DNA of 64,000 nt from Flavobacterium sp. (GTDB taxonomy: Bacteria > Bacteroidota > Bacteroidia > Flavobacteriales > Flavobacteriaceae), in contig NZ_JAQSDH010000052.1 in NCBI RefSeq assembly GCF_029945805.1, positions 44,770 to 108,769 on the forward strand, written 5' to 3'. The notes beneath the pieces were generated by a model, which searched no databases, was not told the DNA's origin, and saw only the letters and a program-made list of their open reading frames with translations. Positions 35,081 to 44,632 of this stretch are shown here, piece after piece (the first letter of the stretch is position 1; every line of letters starts with the position of its first letter). The position numbers and the translations under genes are program-made.

Positions 35081-36088
35081 TTAATGTAAATAAGGTTCTA
35101 ATTTGGATTTTAATCCTTGTTTTGTCGGCAATTGCCATAATAATTTACACCAGTCGTGGTTGCCTTCAATAAATCCTGGACCCTTTTCGGTAATGACAAT
35201 ATCCCAGCCAATAGAACGGTTTTCAGGATGTGCTTTCGCAGCTTTTTTAACCATAGCCACTGTTTCGTTCCAAAACGGAATCTGCAAACCTACAATTTCA
35301 ACGCCAGTTATGGGATGCGTTTTCTCGTCTGGTTTGGTGATATCGCTGTAAACTCCGGTTCCTGAAATGATTCCGGTTATTTCATCAATTGTTGCAGCCA
35401 TATTTCCTGCAGCCATATTATCTACATCCGAATTGACTGAAATCCGTTGTCGACAACCCAATAAAACAACCTCATTATTGTCGTCCAATTGTGTAAAAAT
35501 CCGCACCGTATTCACTCCTGAAGGCGATAACGCATTTAAAACCGAATGCTGTTGTATAAATTCTTCCACCAAATCAAACTGGCTGTTTTCCATAAAAGTA
35601 ATTATGCTTTTGGCATCGAATTTTTTAGCATCTTCAATTTGGACATCAATTCCGCAATTCCCATCGGCAACTTTAAAAACCAATTTACCTGAAGGAGTGT
35701 CCAAAATTTTTTGCACCAATTCGGGTTTCGATTTCAAATCGACTAAATCTGCAACATTATGCACAAAATATTCTTTATATAATCGATAAAATTTGGTCTT
35801 ATCATCCAAAATATCGCGTGAACTTTTCGGATTCATTTTCAATTGGTATTCAAACATATATCCCGTTCCAGCCCAAGTTTTACGATGTTCTTTGGTAAGT
35901 TCAAAAAATCGGAATTGAAAATATTCTAAAAGGGAAATGTTGTAATTAAAAACAGAAGCAATTGCATCAGTCAAAAGACTAAACTTACTTCTACTGGTTA
36001 ATTTAGAAGTGTGGTTCAGAAAAAGACTAAATTTCTTCCAATCCATATTTTTGAGATAGTATCCTAAATAAAGTATCCTTTTAAACAT
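35081..36088 (-). CDS. sugar-transfer-associated ATP-grasp-like protein
   Basis: 335 residues. Begins MFKRILYLGYYLKNMDWKKF; the KLVFKVADGNCGIDVQIED block near residue 135 resembles an ATP-grasp nucleotide lysine region, FDLVEEFIQQHSVLNAL follows, and GWDIVITEKGPGFIEGNHDW near 295 is the Mg-binding end. Proteins of this kind sit in Bacteroidetes glycan loci and are thought to add carboxylate groups through amide or ester bonds. It abuts a deacetylase-like gene, so a deacetylation-then-acylation sequence is conceivable. Confidence 0.72.
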   Translation of the reverse strand: MFKRILYLGYYLKNMDWKKFSLFLNHTSKLTSRSKFSLLTDAIASVFNYNISLLEYFQFRFFELTKEHRKTWAGTGYMFEYQLKMNPKSSRDILDDKTKFYRLYKEYFVHNVADLVDLKSKPELVQKILDTPSGKLVFKVADGNCGIDVQIEDAKKFDAKSIITFMENSQFDLVEEFIQQHSVLNALSPSGVNTVRIFTQLDDNNEVVLLGCRQRISVNSDVDNMAAGNMAATIDEITGIISGTGVYSDITKPDEKTHPITGVEIVGLQIPFWNETVAMVKKAAKAHPENRSIGWDIVITEKGPGFIEGNHDWCKLLWQLPTKQGLKSKLEPYLH

Positions 36089-37222
36089 CTATTTATTTTT
36101 AAGATAGGTTGCTAATTCGTCGGCTGACATAAATTCAACATCCGGCCACTTTTTTACAATTTGGTGCAATAAACTTTTTAGAGCATCAAGTCCTTTTTCA
36201 CGGTTTTGTTCCTCAATATGTCCACAAAAATTTACGCGATGTGAGCTGATTATTGCAGGTTTGTTCCAACGAAAAGCGGTTTCAATTTGTTTCATGGCAA
36301 ACAAAACCCAGTCAACACCTCGATCTTCGGTTGGTTCAAAAACTACATTTCTAACCATAATTGTCAAACCTTCTTTGGTCTTTTTGCCACTATAATTGAA
36401 CGATTTTTTAAAAACATTCAACCCTTGATGCTCGTTGCGCAGCAAAGCTAAATCTAAAAATTGGATTCCGTTCTCTTTTAACGTTTGAAACAACGAATGG
36501 TGAATATTGAAAACTGGCGGCGTAAAGTAAGTACTCGGATACCCGTAAACTTCTTCAAAAAGCTGTAATCCTTCAATCAGAATTGGTTTCAACGCTTCAT
36601 TTTCTTTAACATCCCGAAAATCTAATTCTGCCATTGCCGACATTGATGGATAATCATCATCTGAAATACTCGTGTATGATTTATTCTTCAGAGCGGTCAG
36701 CAATTGTGCGTCTTTCTTCTTCAATTTGTCATTGAAAATAGTCAGATTTAAATGTTCTCTTCCGTGAAATTGTGGTTTTAAAAATCCTTTAGCGATTCCT
36801 TCTTTCCACAAATCCCAGGTTCCAGTATAGGCTATAGGTTGTTGAACAGCTAATTTTTTATACGTATTTGGTACGGTTTCAAAATGGAATTTTTCATAAT
36901 GCTCACTTTCCATTTTCTCGAAATCAATATTACAAGGTAAAGCGAATGGCGTGAAAACAGCGTGTCGTCCGTTTTTATCTTTTACTGATGAAAGAACTGC
37001 AAATAGTTGTTCCAAATCCTGAGTCGTTTCTAATGTATCTAACGCGTCGAAACGGGAATAGATTTTCATTCCGGCAGCGTCCAAATTAGCTCTTGCTTCT
37101 GCCGAATTCAATCGCACATTGCCATAATCATCAACGGAAAAAACAACAATTTTACGTTTGGTTTTCCAACCAATGCTATTCTTTAAATTCGAAATAATAC
37201 TTGATACTATTGGTTTAATCAT
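36089..37222 (-). CDS. polysaccharide deacetylase-like protein (NodB-related), copy 1
   Basis: 377 residues. The start region VVFSVDDYGNVRLNSAEARA carries a D-D-Y-G motif in place of the NodB TFDDG. PQFHGREHLNLTIF near residue 172 has an H-x3-H that would be the second metal motif, and AIISSHRVNFCGHIEEQNR near 335 carries further His. It is a close relative of the gene at 48665-49777. No signal peptide is visible, so it probably acts in the cytoplasm. It abuts the ATP-grasp gene with no spacer. Confidence 0.7.
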   Translation of the reverse strand: MIKPIVSSIISNLKNSIGWKTKRKIVVFSVDDYGNVRLNSAEARANLDAAGMKIYSRFDALDTLETTQDLEQLFAVLSSVKDKNGRHAVFTPFALPCNIDFEKMESEHYEKFHFETVPNTYKKLAVQQPIAYTGTWDLWKEGIAKGFLKPQFHGREHLNLTIFNDKLKKKDAQLLTALKNKSYTSISDDDYPSMSAMAELDFRDVKENEALKPILIEGLQLFEEVYGYPSTYFTPPVFNIHHSLFQTLKENGIQFLDLALLRNEHQGLNVFKKSFNYSGKKTKEGLTIMVRNVVFEPTEDRGVDWVLFAMKQIETAFRWNKPAIISSHRVNFCGHIEEQNREKGLDALKSLLHQIVKKWPDVEFMSADELATYLKNK

Positions 37223-38375
37223 GTAGTGGGTTCAAATAATAGTCGACAAATTTGTCGGCGTTGTCTCGTCTGAAAAGTTTCGCTGTCGCAATGGCATTAG
37301 CAGACATTTCAGACCATTTTTGTTTGTTGAAACTTAAGTCGAGAATAAAATCTTTGGCAAGATGTAAATCCTTTTCAACAAAACATGCTGCGGCTTTGTA
37401 TTTATGCGCGTAAGTGTTCAGTTCCGAATCTTCTCCGGCGATATAAACGGATGGAATTCCGTAACTCATCAAATTATACGATTTACTGGGAACACTTCCT
37501 TTGGATGTTAATTCGTCCAAAATCACAATTCCTAAATCGGCTGCCGATAACGAAAACGGAAACATTTCATCTGACTGAAACGGCAAAAACGTACAATTCG
37601 GTAAATTCTTTTCTTCAACCATTTTCTGTAAAGCCGGAACTCTTGGTCCGCGACCGATAATTTGGAAAATGATATCGGTATTGTCTTTTAAAAGTTCGGC
37701 AAGTTCAATAACAACCTCAACTTTGTGGGTCAGGCCAATGTTTCCCGAATATTGAATTATGAATTTATCTTGTAAATTATGTTCGGTAACAAAAGGGTTT
37801 TTCTCTTTTGAAACTCGCTCGTTCGCCTGAAAAATAGACCAAATCGGTTGAATAATGATTTTAGATTTTGAAACATACACCTCTAAAAGTTCCGCTATTT
37901 TATCGCCAATAGTGAAAAGTCGGAATGCTTTTTTGAAAGATTTTCGATTCAGATTTGCCCAAATTCGGTAAACAATATGTGTTTCTTTCATTCCGGTAAT
38001 CTTGAAAACATCGGGATAAACATCCCAAACCACCATGCTGAAACGGTTTCCAACAATCAGATTCAGTAAATACCCCATTGGCGGAATCGAAACAAAAAAC
38101 ACTTCGTGTTTCCGGTATTTGGTAAGCAAAAGCCAATAGATTTTAAGACAGGCAATAATATAAGAGATGAACTTTTTGCTTGCCGGACGTTCCACCCATT
38201 TGTTGATGTACCTAACTTCAACATTTGAATTGAGTTCTTCGCCCTGAATGTGAATGCTACCTGTAACTAAAGCTACATTTTCAAACTTTTCAGCAAAAGC
38301 ATTGCAAAAACCAACAGTTAGATAATTGGACGCCTGATTGACTACAACAATCTTTCTATCTTTAATTTTATCCAT
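37215..38375 (-). CDS. GT4-family glycosyltransferase (WbuB-like)
   Basis: 386 residues. N-terminal KIVVVNQASNYLTVGFC; FIIQYSGNIGLTHKVEVVIELAEL near residue 195 is the second Rossmann start; and KGSVPSKSYNLMSYGIPSVYI near 317 is the donor loop typical of FucNAc/WbuB-type GT4 enzymes. It overlaps the deacetylase-like gene by 8 bases. Being next to gmd and fcl, a fucosyltransferase role is possible but unproven. Confidence 0.85.
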   Translation of the reverse strand: MDKIKDRKIVVVNQASNYLTVGFCNAFAEKFENVALVTGSIHIQGEELNSNVEVRYINKWVERPASKKFISYIIACLKIYWLLLTKYRKHEVFFVSIPPMGYLLNLIVGNRFSMVVWDVYPDVFKITGMKETHIVYRIWANLNRKSFKKAFRLFTIGDKIAELLEVYVSKSKIIIQPIWSIFQANERVSKEKNPFVTEHNLQDKFIIQYSGNIGLTHKVEVVIELAELLKDNTDIIFQIIGRGPRVPALQKMVEEKNLPNCTFLPFQSDEMFPFSLSAADLGIVILDELTSKGSVPSKSYNLMSYGIPSVYIAGEDSELNTYAHKYKAAACFVEKDLHLAKDFILDLSFNKQKWSEMSANAIATAKLFRRDNADKFVDYYLNPLHD

Positions 38376-38390
38376 TAAATAGTCACTAAT

Positions 38391-39545
38391 TTATTCGGCC
38401 TGACGTAATATTTTGTGTCCGCCTTCGGCCAAATGAATGTCTCTTTGGAATAATTTTACATCCGAAGAAACCATTTCTTCAACCAGCATTTTTAAGTCAT
38501 ACTTTGGCGTCCATCCTAATTTGGTTTTCGATTTTGTTGGATCACCAATCAATAAATCGACTTCTGTTGGACGGAAATATGCTGGATCAACTCTAACAAT
38601 TACACTTCCTATTGCTGGAAGTTTGATGTCTTTTGTGGCAAAATCTTTCCCTAAAGCAGTCTGGTATTTTTCAGTATCGATTGATTCCAAAACGCCAACT
38701 TCTTCAACACCGTCTCCCTGAAATTTTAAGGTTAATCCAACTTCCTGAAAAGCCATTTTTATAAAATCGCGCACTCGAGTTGTAACTCCGGTTGCAATCA
38801 CATAATCCTCCGCAGTATCCTGTTGCAGAATTCGCCACATGGCTTCTACATAATCTTTGGCGTGACCCCAATCTCTTTGTGCATCAAGATTACCCATGAA
38901 TAAATCAGTTTGCAAACCTAAAGCGATTTTAGCAACCGCTCGGGTAATTTTTCGGGTTACGAATGTTTCTCCGCGCAAAGGCGATTCGTGGTTGAACAGA
39001 ATTCCGTTGCAGGCAAACATATTGTAGGCTTCTCTGTAATTAACCGTTATCCAATAAGCATAAATTTTGGCCACAGCATAAGGAGAACGCGGATAAAAAG
39101 GAGTCGTTTCCGATTGCGGAACGGCTTGCACCAATCCGTATAACTCCGATGTTGAAGCTTGATAAATCTTTGTTTTCTTTTGCAAACCTAGTAAACGAAC
39201 CGCTTCTAAAAGTCGGAGTGTTCCAATTCCGTCTGCATTTGCCGTATATTCTGGAGTGTCAAAGCTTACTTTTACGTGAGACATTGCTGCCAAATTGTAA
39301 ATTTCATCTGGTTGCACTTCTTGAATGATTCGGGTAATGTTCATCGAATCCGTCATGTCGCCATAATGCAATTTCAACCGAATTCCTTTTGCGTGCGGAT
39401 CCTGATACAAATGATCAATTCTGTCTGTATTGAAAAGCGACGAGCGTCTTTTGATTCCATGAACCATATAGCCTTTTTCAAGAAGCAATTCGGCTAAATA
39501 AGCTCCGTCTTGTCCTGTAATTCCTGTTATTAATGCGACTTTCAT
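38391..39545 (-). CDS. gmd: GDP-mannose 4,6-dehydratase
   Basis: 384 residues. NADP-binding loop [19 protein letters not shown] at residues 5-23, the [17 protein letters not shown] block and the catalytic S/E-Y-K set in [12 protein letters not shown] and [13 protein letters not shown] near residue 155-170. These are highly conserved in Gmd. It converts GDP-D-mannose to GDP-4-keto-6-deoxymannose, the precursor of GDP-L-fucose. Its partner fcl lies 27 bases upstream in the transcript. Confidence 0.96.
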   Translation of the reverse strand: MKVALITGITGQDGAYLAELLLEKGYMVHGIKRRSSLFNTDRIDHLYQDPHAKGIRLKLHYGDMTDSMNITRIIQEVQPDEIYNLAAMSHVKVSFDTPEYTANADGIGTLRLLEAVRLLGLQKKTKIYQASTSELYGLVQAVPQSETTPFYPRSPYAVAKIYAYWITVNYREAYNMFACNGILFNHESPLRGETFVTRKITRAVAKIALGLQTDLFMGNLDAQRDWGHAKDYVEAMWRILQQDTAEDYVIATGVTTRVRDFIKMAFQEVGLTLKFQGDGVEEVGVLESIDTEKYQTALGKDFATKDIKLPAIGSVIVRVDPAYFRPTEVDLLIGDPTKSKTKLGWTPKYDLKMLVEEMVSSDVKLFQRDIHLAEGGHKILRQAE

Positions 39546-39572
39546 TATTTTGATTTTTAATATATATAATAA

Positions 39573-40523
39573 TTACATTTTGACTTCTTTGAACGAATGT
39601 TCATGTTTAAGAAACCAATCGTATGTTGTTTTTATTCCGTCTTCTAAAGAGATTTTGGCTTTCCAACCTTGCTTTGCCATTTTAGAAACATCCAATAATT
39701 TTCTTGGCGTTCCGTCTGGTTTTGTGCTGTCCCAGATTATTGCTCCGGTATGTCCGACTGTTTTCTGAATCAGTTCAGCCAAAGCTTTTATTGTCAAGTC
39801 AACTCCAGTTCCGATATTGTATAAGTTTTCTTCAAACGGATGTTCCAAAGCAAAAACAACCGCATCAGCTAAATCGTGAACATGAAGAAACTCGCGCATT
39901 GGTGTGCCCGAACCCCAAAGGGTTACCGATTCAGAATTATTTATTTTTGCTTCATGAAATTTACGAAGCATTGCAGGTAAAACATGTGAAGTCTGCAAAT
40001 CGAAATTGTCATTCGGACCGTATAAGTTCGTTGGCATTAAACTCACAAAATCTTTTCCAAATTGCTTTCGGATTGCTTCGCAAGCTTTCACTCCCGAAAT
40101 TTTTGCAATCGCATACCACTCGTTTGTGGGTTCCAAAGCAGCAGTCAATAGGCAATCTTCCTGCAGCGGTTGCGGCGCTAATTTTGGATAAATACAAGAG
40201 CTTCCCAGGAAAATAAACTTGTCTACATCCTGATTTAACGAAGCATCGATAAGGTTATTTTGAATTTGCATGTTCTCCATCAAAAAAGTAAACGGATAAT
40301 TATTGTTGGCCAATATTCCTCCCACTCTGGCTGCTGCATCAATTACAACATCTGGTTTTGCTATCGTGAAAAATTCTTGAACCGCTGCTTGATTTCTCAG
40401 GTCGAGTTCTTTGCTGGTTTTACCCACAAGGTTTTCGTAGCCTTTACTTTGCAGCGCATTCCAAATGGCACTTCCGACCATTCCCTTGTGTCCTGCGATG
40501 TATATTTTTGAAGATTTGTTCAT
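39573..40523 (-). CDS. fcl: GDP-L-fucose synthase
   Basis: 316 residues. Starts IYIAGHKGMVGSAIWNALQ, with the catalytic SSCIYPKLAPQPLQED near residue 107 and YAIAKISGVKACEAI near 136, both diagnostic for GDP-fucose synthase (WcaG). It epimerises and reduces the Gmd product to GDP-L-fucose. Together with gmd it shows that fucose is made for this glycan. GDP-mannose supply genes are not in the window. Confidence 0.95.
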   Translation of the reverse strand: MNKSSKIYIAGHKGMVGSAIWNALQSKGYENLVGKTSKELDLRNQAAVQEFFTIAKPDVVIDAAARVGGILANNNYPFTFLMENMQIQNNLIDASLNQDVDKFIFLGSSCIYPKLAPQPLQEDCLLTAALEPTNEWYAIAKISGVKACEAIRKQFGKDFVSLMPTNLYGPNDNFDLQTSHVLPAMLRKFHEAKINNSESVTLWGSGTPMREFLHVHDLADAVVFALEHPFEENLYNIGTGVDLTIKALAELIQKTVGHTGAIIWDSTKPDGTPRKLLDVSKMAKQGWKAKISLEDGIKTTYDWFLKHEHSFKEVKM

Positions 40524-40529
40524 TGTCTT

Positions 40530-41666
40530 TTATTTAAAAACAGTTAGTAATTCGTATGCTGCCGCTTTCATTCGGTTTTCATAAGAATCGTATAGTTGTT
40601 TTGTGTAATCTCTATTTGGATAATTTTCCAGAATCGAAACCAATTGTGCTACATTATGAGGTTCGAAATACGTTCCTTTTTCTTCTAACTGCTCGATATT
40701 CACATTCAGATTGGCCGCAATTACGGGAACCTGAAGCGATCTTGCGTCTTCTATAACAGTGCTCCAGCCTTCAAACAAACTAGGTTGCAGAATCGCTTTC
40801 GAATATTTCATCAATAAAAATTGGTCGCCTCTTGGAATCAATCCCAAAAATTTAATGGACTTTTTCAAATCATTTTCATTAATAATATCATGCAATTCCT
40901 GCATGTATGGCGAATCCGGTTCATCGGGAAATCGACCTGTGATACCGATACTGACTTCGATACCCTTTTTCTTCAATTCGGCTACAGCTTCAAAAACAAC
41001 TTTGTGATTCTTGTGTTTGTGAAACTGATTGCTAATCATATAGTAATGTTCGGGCAACTCATATTTCGCTCTGATTTCGTCAAAAGTCATATCGGTTATG
41101 CCTTCAATGATGGAAACAAAATGATAAATATGAATGTTTAATCCTTTCGGAATCTTAAAAAATTTAATAAAATCATCTTTCACAGCCTGACTTGAAACGA
41201 CCAAATCTTTAGAATTTTTCAGAATCAGTTTGATTCGGGCATTTCTTTCTACGATTTTTCTTTTGGTAAAAAACTGTGGATAATGCATATGCTGCAAATC
41301 GGCGTACCATGAAACTAATTTCGCATCTAACTTACTTTTAACTGGATAATCGTGCATTGGAAAAATCGCATCTAGTTTGTGATTTATAACCAAATCGTGT
41401 ACAAAAATGTTTTTGTTTTTTAAGATTGAGTCAATATATCCTTTATAAATTGATGAAAAACTATGCTCCACTAATTCAAGATAAGGATAGTCAATTTCTG
41501 CCACATATTTTTGTAGGTTTGGATTATAGATGATAACAATGACAGGTTTGTCTTTTTCATCCAAAAAATTCAAGGTTTTGATTATATTCAAAATATAAAT
41601 CATCCCTCCAGTCCATTTTGGATTGAAATTAAACATAATACCTAACCTAAACTTTTGTTCTTCCAT
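40530..41666 (-). CDS. GT4-family glycosyltransferase
   Basis: 378 residues from the ATG at 41664-41666 (MEEQKFRLGIMFNFNP). A GTG four codons earlier is possible but less likely. PKWTGGMIYILNII near residue 16 is the acceptor-side loop; ISNQFHKHKNHKVVFEAVAELK near 210 starts the donor half; and SLFEGWSTVIEDARSLQVPV near 303 is the donor-site E-x7-D variant. It lies 6 bases before fcl in the transcript. Confidence 0.88.
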   Translation of the reverse strand: MEEQKFRLGIMFNFNPKWTGGMIYILNIIKTLNFLDEKDKPVIVIIYNPNLQKYVAEIDYPYLELVEHSFSSIYKGYIDSILKNKNIFVHDLVINHKLDAIFPMHDYPVKSKLDAKLVSWYADLQHMHYPQFFTKRKIVERNARIKLILKNSKDLVVSSQAVKDDFIKFFKIPKGLNIHIYHFVSIIEGITDMTFDEIRAKYELPEHYYMISNQFHKHKNHKVVFEAVAELKKKGIEVSIGITGRFPDEPDSPYMQELHDIINENDLKKSIKFLGLIPRGDQFLLMKYSKAILQPSLFEGWSTVIEDARSLQVPVIAANLNVNIEQLEEKGTYFEPHNVAQLVSILENYPNRDYTKQLYDSYENRMKAAAYELLTVFK

Positions 41667-41690
41667 AAAATAGTACACAGATTTCTGAAA

Positions 41691-42587
41691 TTAATTTACT
41701 CCTTTAACCCAAACAATATAATCATTAATTCCCTTTTCAATAGAAATAGTTGGATGGTAACCCATTGATTTTAATATTGAAATATCTGCTTTCCAGTTCA
41801 ATGGATCACCTGCTTTAACAACTTTATTAAATTTAATCAATTGATCAGACTTTAAGTTTGTTTTATACAATTCAGCGATGAACTTAATTGAATATTCTTC
41901 TCCATTGGCAAGGTTGATTGATTCGCCAACAAAATCAGCATTGTGTATAATTAAATTTATGGCTTGTACAATGTCATCTACATGGATAAAATCTCTTGTT
42001 TCATCACCAGTTCCAAATAATTCTACGGTTTGCTGCGAGTTGAACTTATTAAATAAATCCCACAAAAGCTGTTTTTTTAATCCGTTGCCATAAGCTGAAA
42101 AAATTCTGGCAGAACAAGTTGGAATTTGATAATAGTCATAAAATTCTTTACATATTTGCTCCGCTTGACGTTTATGAATTCCGTATGGTGACAAAGGTTT
42201 CAGAACAGCGTCTTCTTTTATAGGCAGACTTTCCGGATTGCCATATACCGCAGCACTTGAAAGATTAATAAACCTGCATTTTGGCTGATAGGTTCTGATA
42301 GCATCCAGTATTTTAAAAACATTTAAAGTATTTAAACTAAAATCCTTCAACGGAAATTCTAATGAAAGTGGGACACTTGCCGCACCTGAACAATTGATAC
42401 AGACATCAAACTCATTTTTCTCAAAGATTTGATGGTAATCCGAATTTGTCGCATCAATTTGAAAGTAATTTTTGTCTACATAATCCGTTACAACATCGCA
42501 CCCAAAAACTTCATGATTATTTTGTGTAAAAAAATTATATACGCTAAATCCAATAAATCCTTTCGAGCCTATTACTAAAATTTTCAT
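41691..42587 (-). CDS. NAD-dependent nucleotide-sugar epimerase/dehydratase
   Basis: 298 residues of extended SDR fold. LVIGSKGFIGFSVYNFF is the NAD loop (residues 4-20), NLSSAAVYGNPESLP near 108 carries the catalytic Ser, and SPYGIHKRQAEQICKEF near 132 has the Tyr-x3-Lys. The GDETRDFIHVDDIVQAINL block near 195 is typical of sugar-nucleotide epimerases. Reaction unknown; UDP-glucose/GlcNAc 4-epimerase or a 4-reductase are options. Confidence 0.85.
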   Translation of the reverse strand: MKILVIGSKGFIGFSVYNFFTQNNHEVFGCDVVTDYVDKNYFQIDATNSDYHQIFEKNEFDVCINCSGAASVPLSLEFPLKDFSLNTLNVFKILDAIRTYQPKCRFINLSSAAVYGNPESLPIKEDAVLKPLSPYGIHKRQAEQICKEFYDYYQIPTCSARIFSAYGNGLKKQLLWDLFNKFNSQQTVELFGTGDETRDFIHVDDIVQAINLIIHNADFVGESINLANGEEYSIKFIAELYKTNLKSDQLIKFNKVVKAGDPLNWKADISILKSMGYHPTISIEKGINDYIVWVKGVN

Positions 42588-42602
42588 AATCTATTATTTT
42601 TA

Positions 42603-43682
42603 TTATGCTGATGGAAGTAAAAACTCCTTGTACTGTTCGGCAATAATTTTTAAATCGTTTGTTTGTCTAATTCTTGAAGCTTTACTTCCCATTTCTTGCA
42701 ATACCAATTCATTATCAATCAATAGTTGTAATTTTTCTGCAAAAAGGGTTACATCACCTACTGGAATCAAAAATCCATTTTCGCCTTGATTTATAATGTC
42801 TGAAGGTCCGGCAACGCAGTTGAAACTCACTGGAGCTAATCCGTTGGCCATTCCTTCAATCAAAGCATTAGGATAGCCCTCTATTATAGACGTAAATCCA
42901 AATATTTTGGCTTGCGACAGATAAAAATCGACTTCTTTTTGGAATCCGCAAAATTCGACTTTTTCTGCGATATTCAGTTGTTTTGCTTGATTTTTTAGAT
43001 CCTCTATCAATGGTCCATCTCCAATTATGGCTAATTTCCAGTCTGGCGCATGAATTTTCGAGAAAGCTTCAAGTAAAAAATGTTGTGCTTTTTCATACGA
43101 ACAACGCCCAAGCGTTACGATTAGATTCCTTCTATCGTGCTGATAATCTTTGATTTCTCTAAGAAAATTTGGAATGACTACGATAGGACAACTGTATTTT
43201 TTTTGATAGACTTCTTTGGCATAGTTCGTCTGAGCAATGATGCCGTCAATTCTAAATTTAAAAATCGAATAGCAAAAATTATAAAATCCATTGAACAAGG
43301 CATTTCCTGGAAACCGTACTCGGTCTGGGCTACTTCGTCCTGAAATAATTACTCTTGTTTTTAATCCGACTGACGTTAAGATTCCCAAAAGCATATAACC
43401 CAAACAGAAAACAGCATCTGGTTCTTCAGCTTTAATGTTTTTTCTCAAATACCACAGCAAGGCTGGAAATGATAAAATTTTGCCGTATTTATCACGGAAA
43501 TTAGTAGGTTCAATGAGTTTTACTTTGGGATGTAATTCGTAAAAATTAACTCTTTTAAACATTACCAAGACGGTAACATCACTACCGTTCTCAACCATAT
43601 AATTTGCTAAAACCACGGCGGTTCTTTCGGTTCCACCCGGAGTTAGCTTGGGCAATACTATTACTATTTTCTTTTTCTCCAT
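42603..43682 (-). CDS. GT4-family glycosyltransferase
   Basis: 359 residues. PKLTPGGTERTAVVLANYM at residues 11-29 and the donor-site E-x7-E in SIIEGYPNALIEGMANGLAP near 258 are textbook GT4. LGRCSYEKAQHFLLEAF near 192 starts the donor half. It overlaps the upstream GT2-like gene by 19 bases. Very likely an N-acetylhexosaminyl- or galactosyl-type transferase, but the sugar cannot be named. Confidence 0.9.
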   Translation of the reverse strand: MEKKKIVIVLPKLTPGGTERTAVVLANYMVENGSDVTVLVMFKRVNFYELHPKVKLIEPTNFRDKYGKILSFPALLWYLRKNIKAEEPDAVFCLGYMLLGILTSVGLKTRVIISGRSSPDRVRFPGNALFNGFYNFCYSIFKFRIDGIIAQTNYAKEVYQKKYSCPIVVIPNFLREIKDYQHDRRNLIVTLGRCSYEKAQHFLLEAFSKIHAPDWKLAIIGDGPLIEDLKNQAKQLNIAEKVEFCGFQKEVDFYLSQAKIFGFTSIIEGYPNALIEGMANGLAPVSFNCVAGPSDIINQGENGFLIPVGDVTLFAEKLQLLIDNELVLQEMGSKASRIRQTNDLKIIAEQYKEFLLPSA

Positions 43683-44632
43683 TTTTTTCTGCGCTCGTGC
43701 AAATAATAACCAAATTGCAACATACCGAGTGTACTTAAAATTCGCTTGAATTTACTGGTTTGGGTAGTGTTGATTAAAAAATTGAACAAATTATTTATCT
43801 TATTGGCTTCAAATTCTGAAAATTGAAAAGGAACACTAGTTTTTAATGTTGTGGTATCGAATCGGGTGAATTTATCATGCTCTCGAGTTCGGGTTCCTTG
43901 TCCGTCGTTACCAATATTGAACGTTTTGGTACTGTAAGGCGTTACCGTATATAAATCATTTTTAACCATATGATATACATACCGATAGTCTAAAACCAAA
44001 GGTTGATTTTTATATACACTTCTCTGAAAAGCGGTGAATAAATCAATTCCGATTTGATCTAACTTCTTTACAAAATTGCTGTTGTTTAAATCTTCTTTTA
44101 CTGTCGCTATTGACAAATCGGAGGTCTTTTGTATTTTATCTTTCCACGTCGCAAATCCCCAAGGACACCAGCGGTTCGTGAAATATATTTCAGATTTTAA
44201 ATCAGCATCCCAATCATAAAAAACCGAATGTGAAAAGCCCGAAATGGAGATGATTTTTTCCTCGTTTTTATAGAAATCCAATCCTTCATTCATAAATTTT
44301 AAAAAATCGGGAGCCACAACGATATCGTCTTCTAAAAAGATAACAGTTTCATTTTCTTTAAAGATCAAATCAAAAGCATCGGTATACGCTTTGTTTAAGC
44401 CTTTATTCACTTTTGGCGCAACTACCAAAACGTTGCTAAATCCGCTGATGGTTTGAATATACGCTCTAACCGCCTGGATTTTGTCATTATCTTCACTTTT
44501 ATAAGCTGCATCAGAAGATATGTAAAGTACGGATTGCTTTGACTCTGTACAGTTTTTTAAGGATTCGATGCATTTTTTCAGGCTGTCTAATCGATCGTAA
44601 ACCATCACTAAAATTGGCGCGTACTTCTTCAT
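43664..44632 (-). CDS. GT2-like glycosyltransferase (GT-A fold)
   Basis: 322 residues from the ATG at 44630-44632 (MKKYAPILVMVYDRLDSLKK). An ATG nine codons earlier would overlap the upstream gene by 28 bases; the chosen start shares one base with its stop (TAATG). VIFLEDDIVVAPDFLKFM near residue 92 is the metal motif, and RWCPWGFATWKDKI near 143 is the W-x2-G-x-A block of this GT-A type. The wide length and motif resemble a nucleotide-diphospho-sugar transferase found in O-antigen loci. Confidence 0.82.
   Translation of the reverse strand: MKKYAPILVMVYDRLDSLKKCIESLKNCTESKQSVLYISSDAAYKSEDNDKIQAVRAYIQTISGFSNVLVVAPKVNKGLNKAYTDAFDLIFKENETVIFLEDDIVVAPDFLKFMNEGLDFYKNEEKIISISGFSHSVFYDWDADLKSEIYFTNRWCPWGFATWKDKIQKTSDLSIATVKEDLNNSNFVKKLDQIGIDLFTAFQRSVYKNQPLVLDYRYVYHMVKNDLYTVTPYSTKTFNIGNDGQGTRTREHDKFTRFDTTTLKTSVPFQFSEFEANKINNLFNFLINTTQTSKFKRILSTLGMLQFGYYLHERRKKWRKRK

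Noticed and set aside
35367..35789. Plus-strand open frame of 140 codons opposite the ATP-grasp gene
   Set aside because: It is antisense to a conserved protein and has the skewed composition of a shadow frame.
39704..40216. Plus-strand open frame of about 170 codons opposite fcl
   Set aside because: It lies entirely antisense to the clear GDP-L-fucose synthase gene and shows no protein-like pattern.
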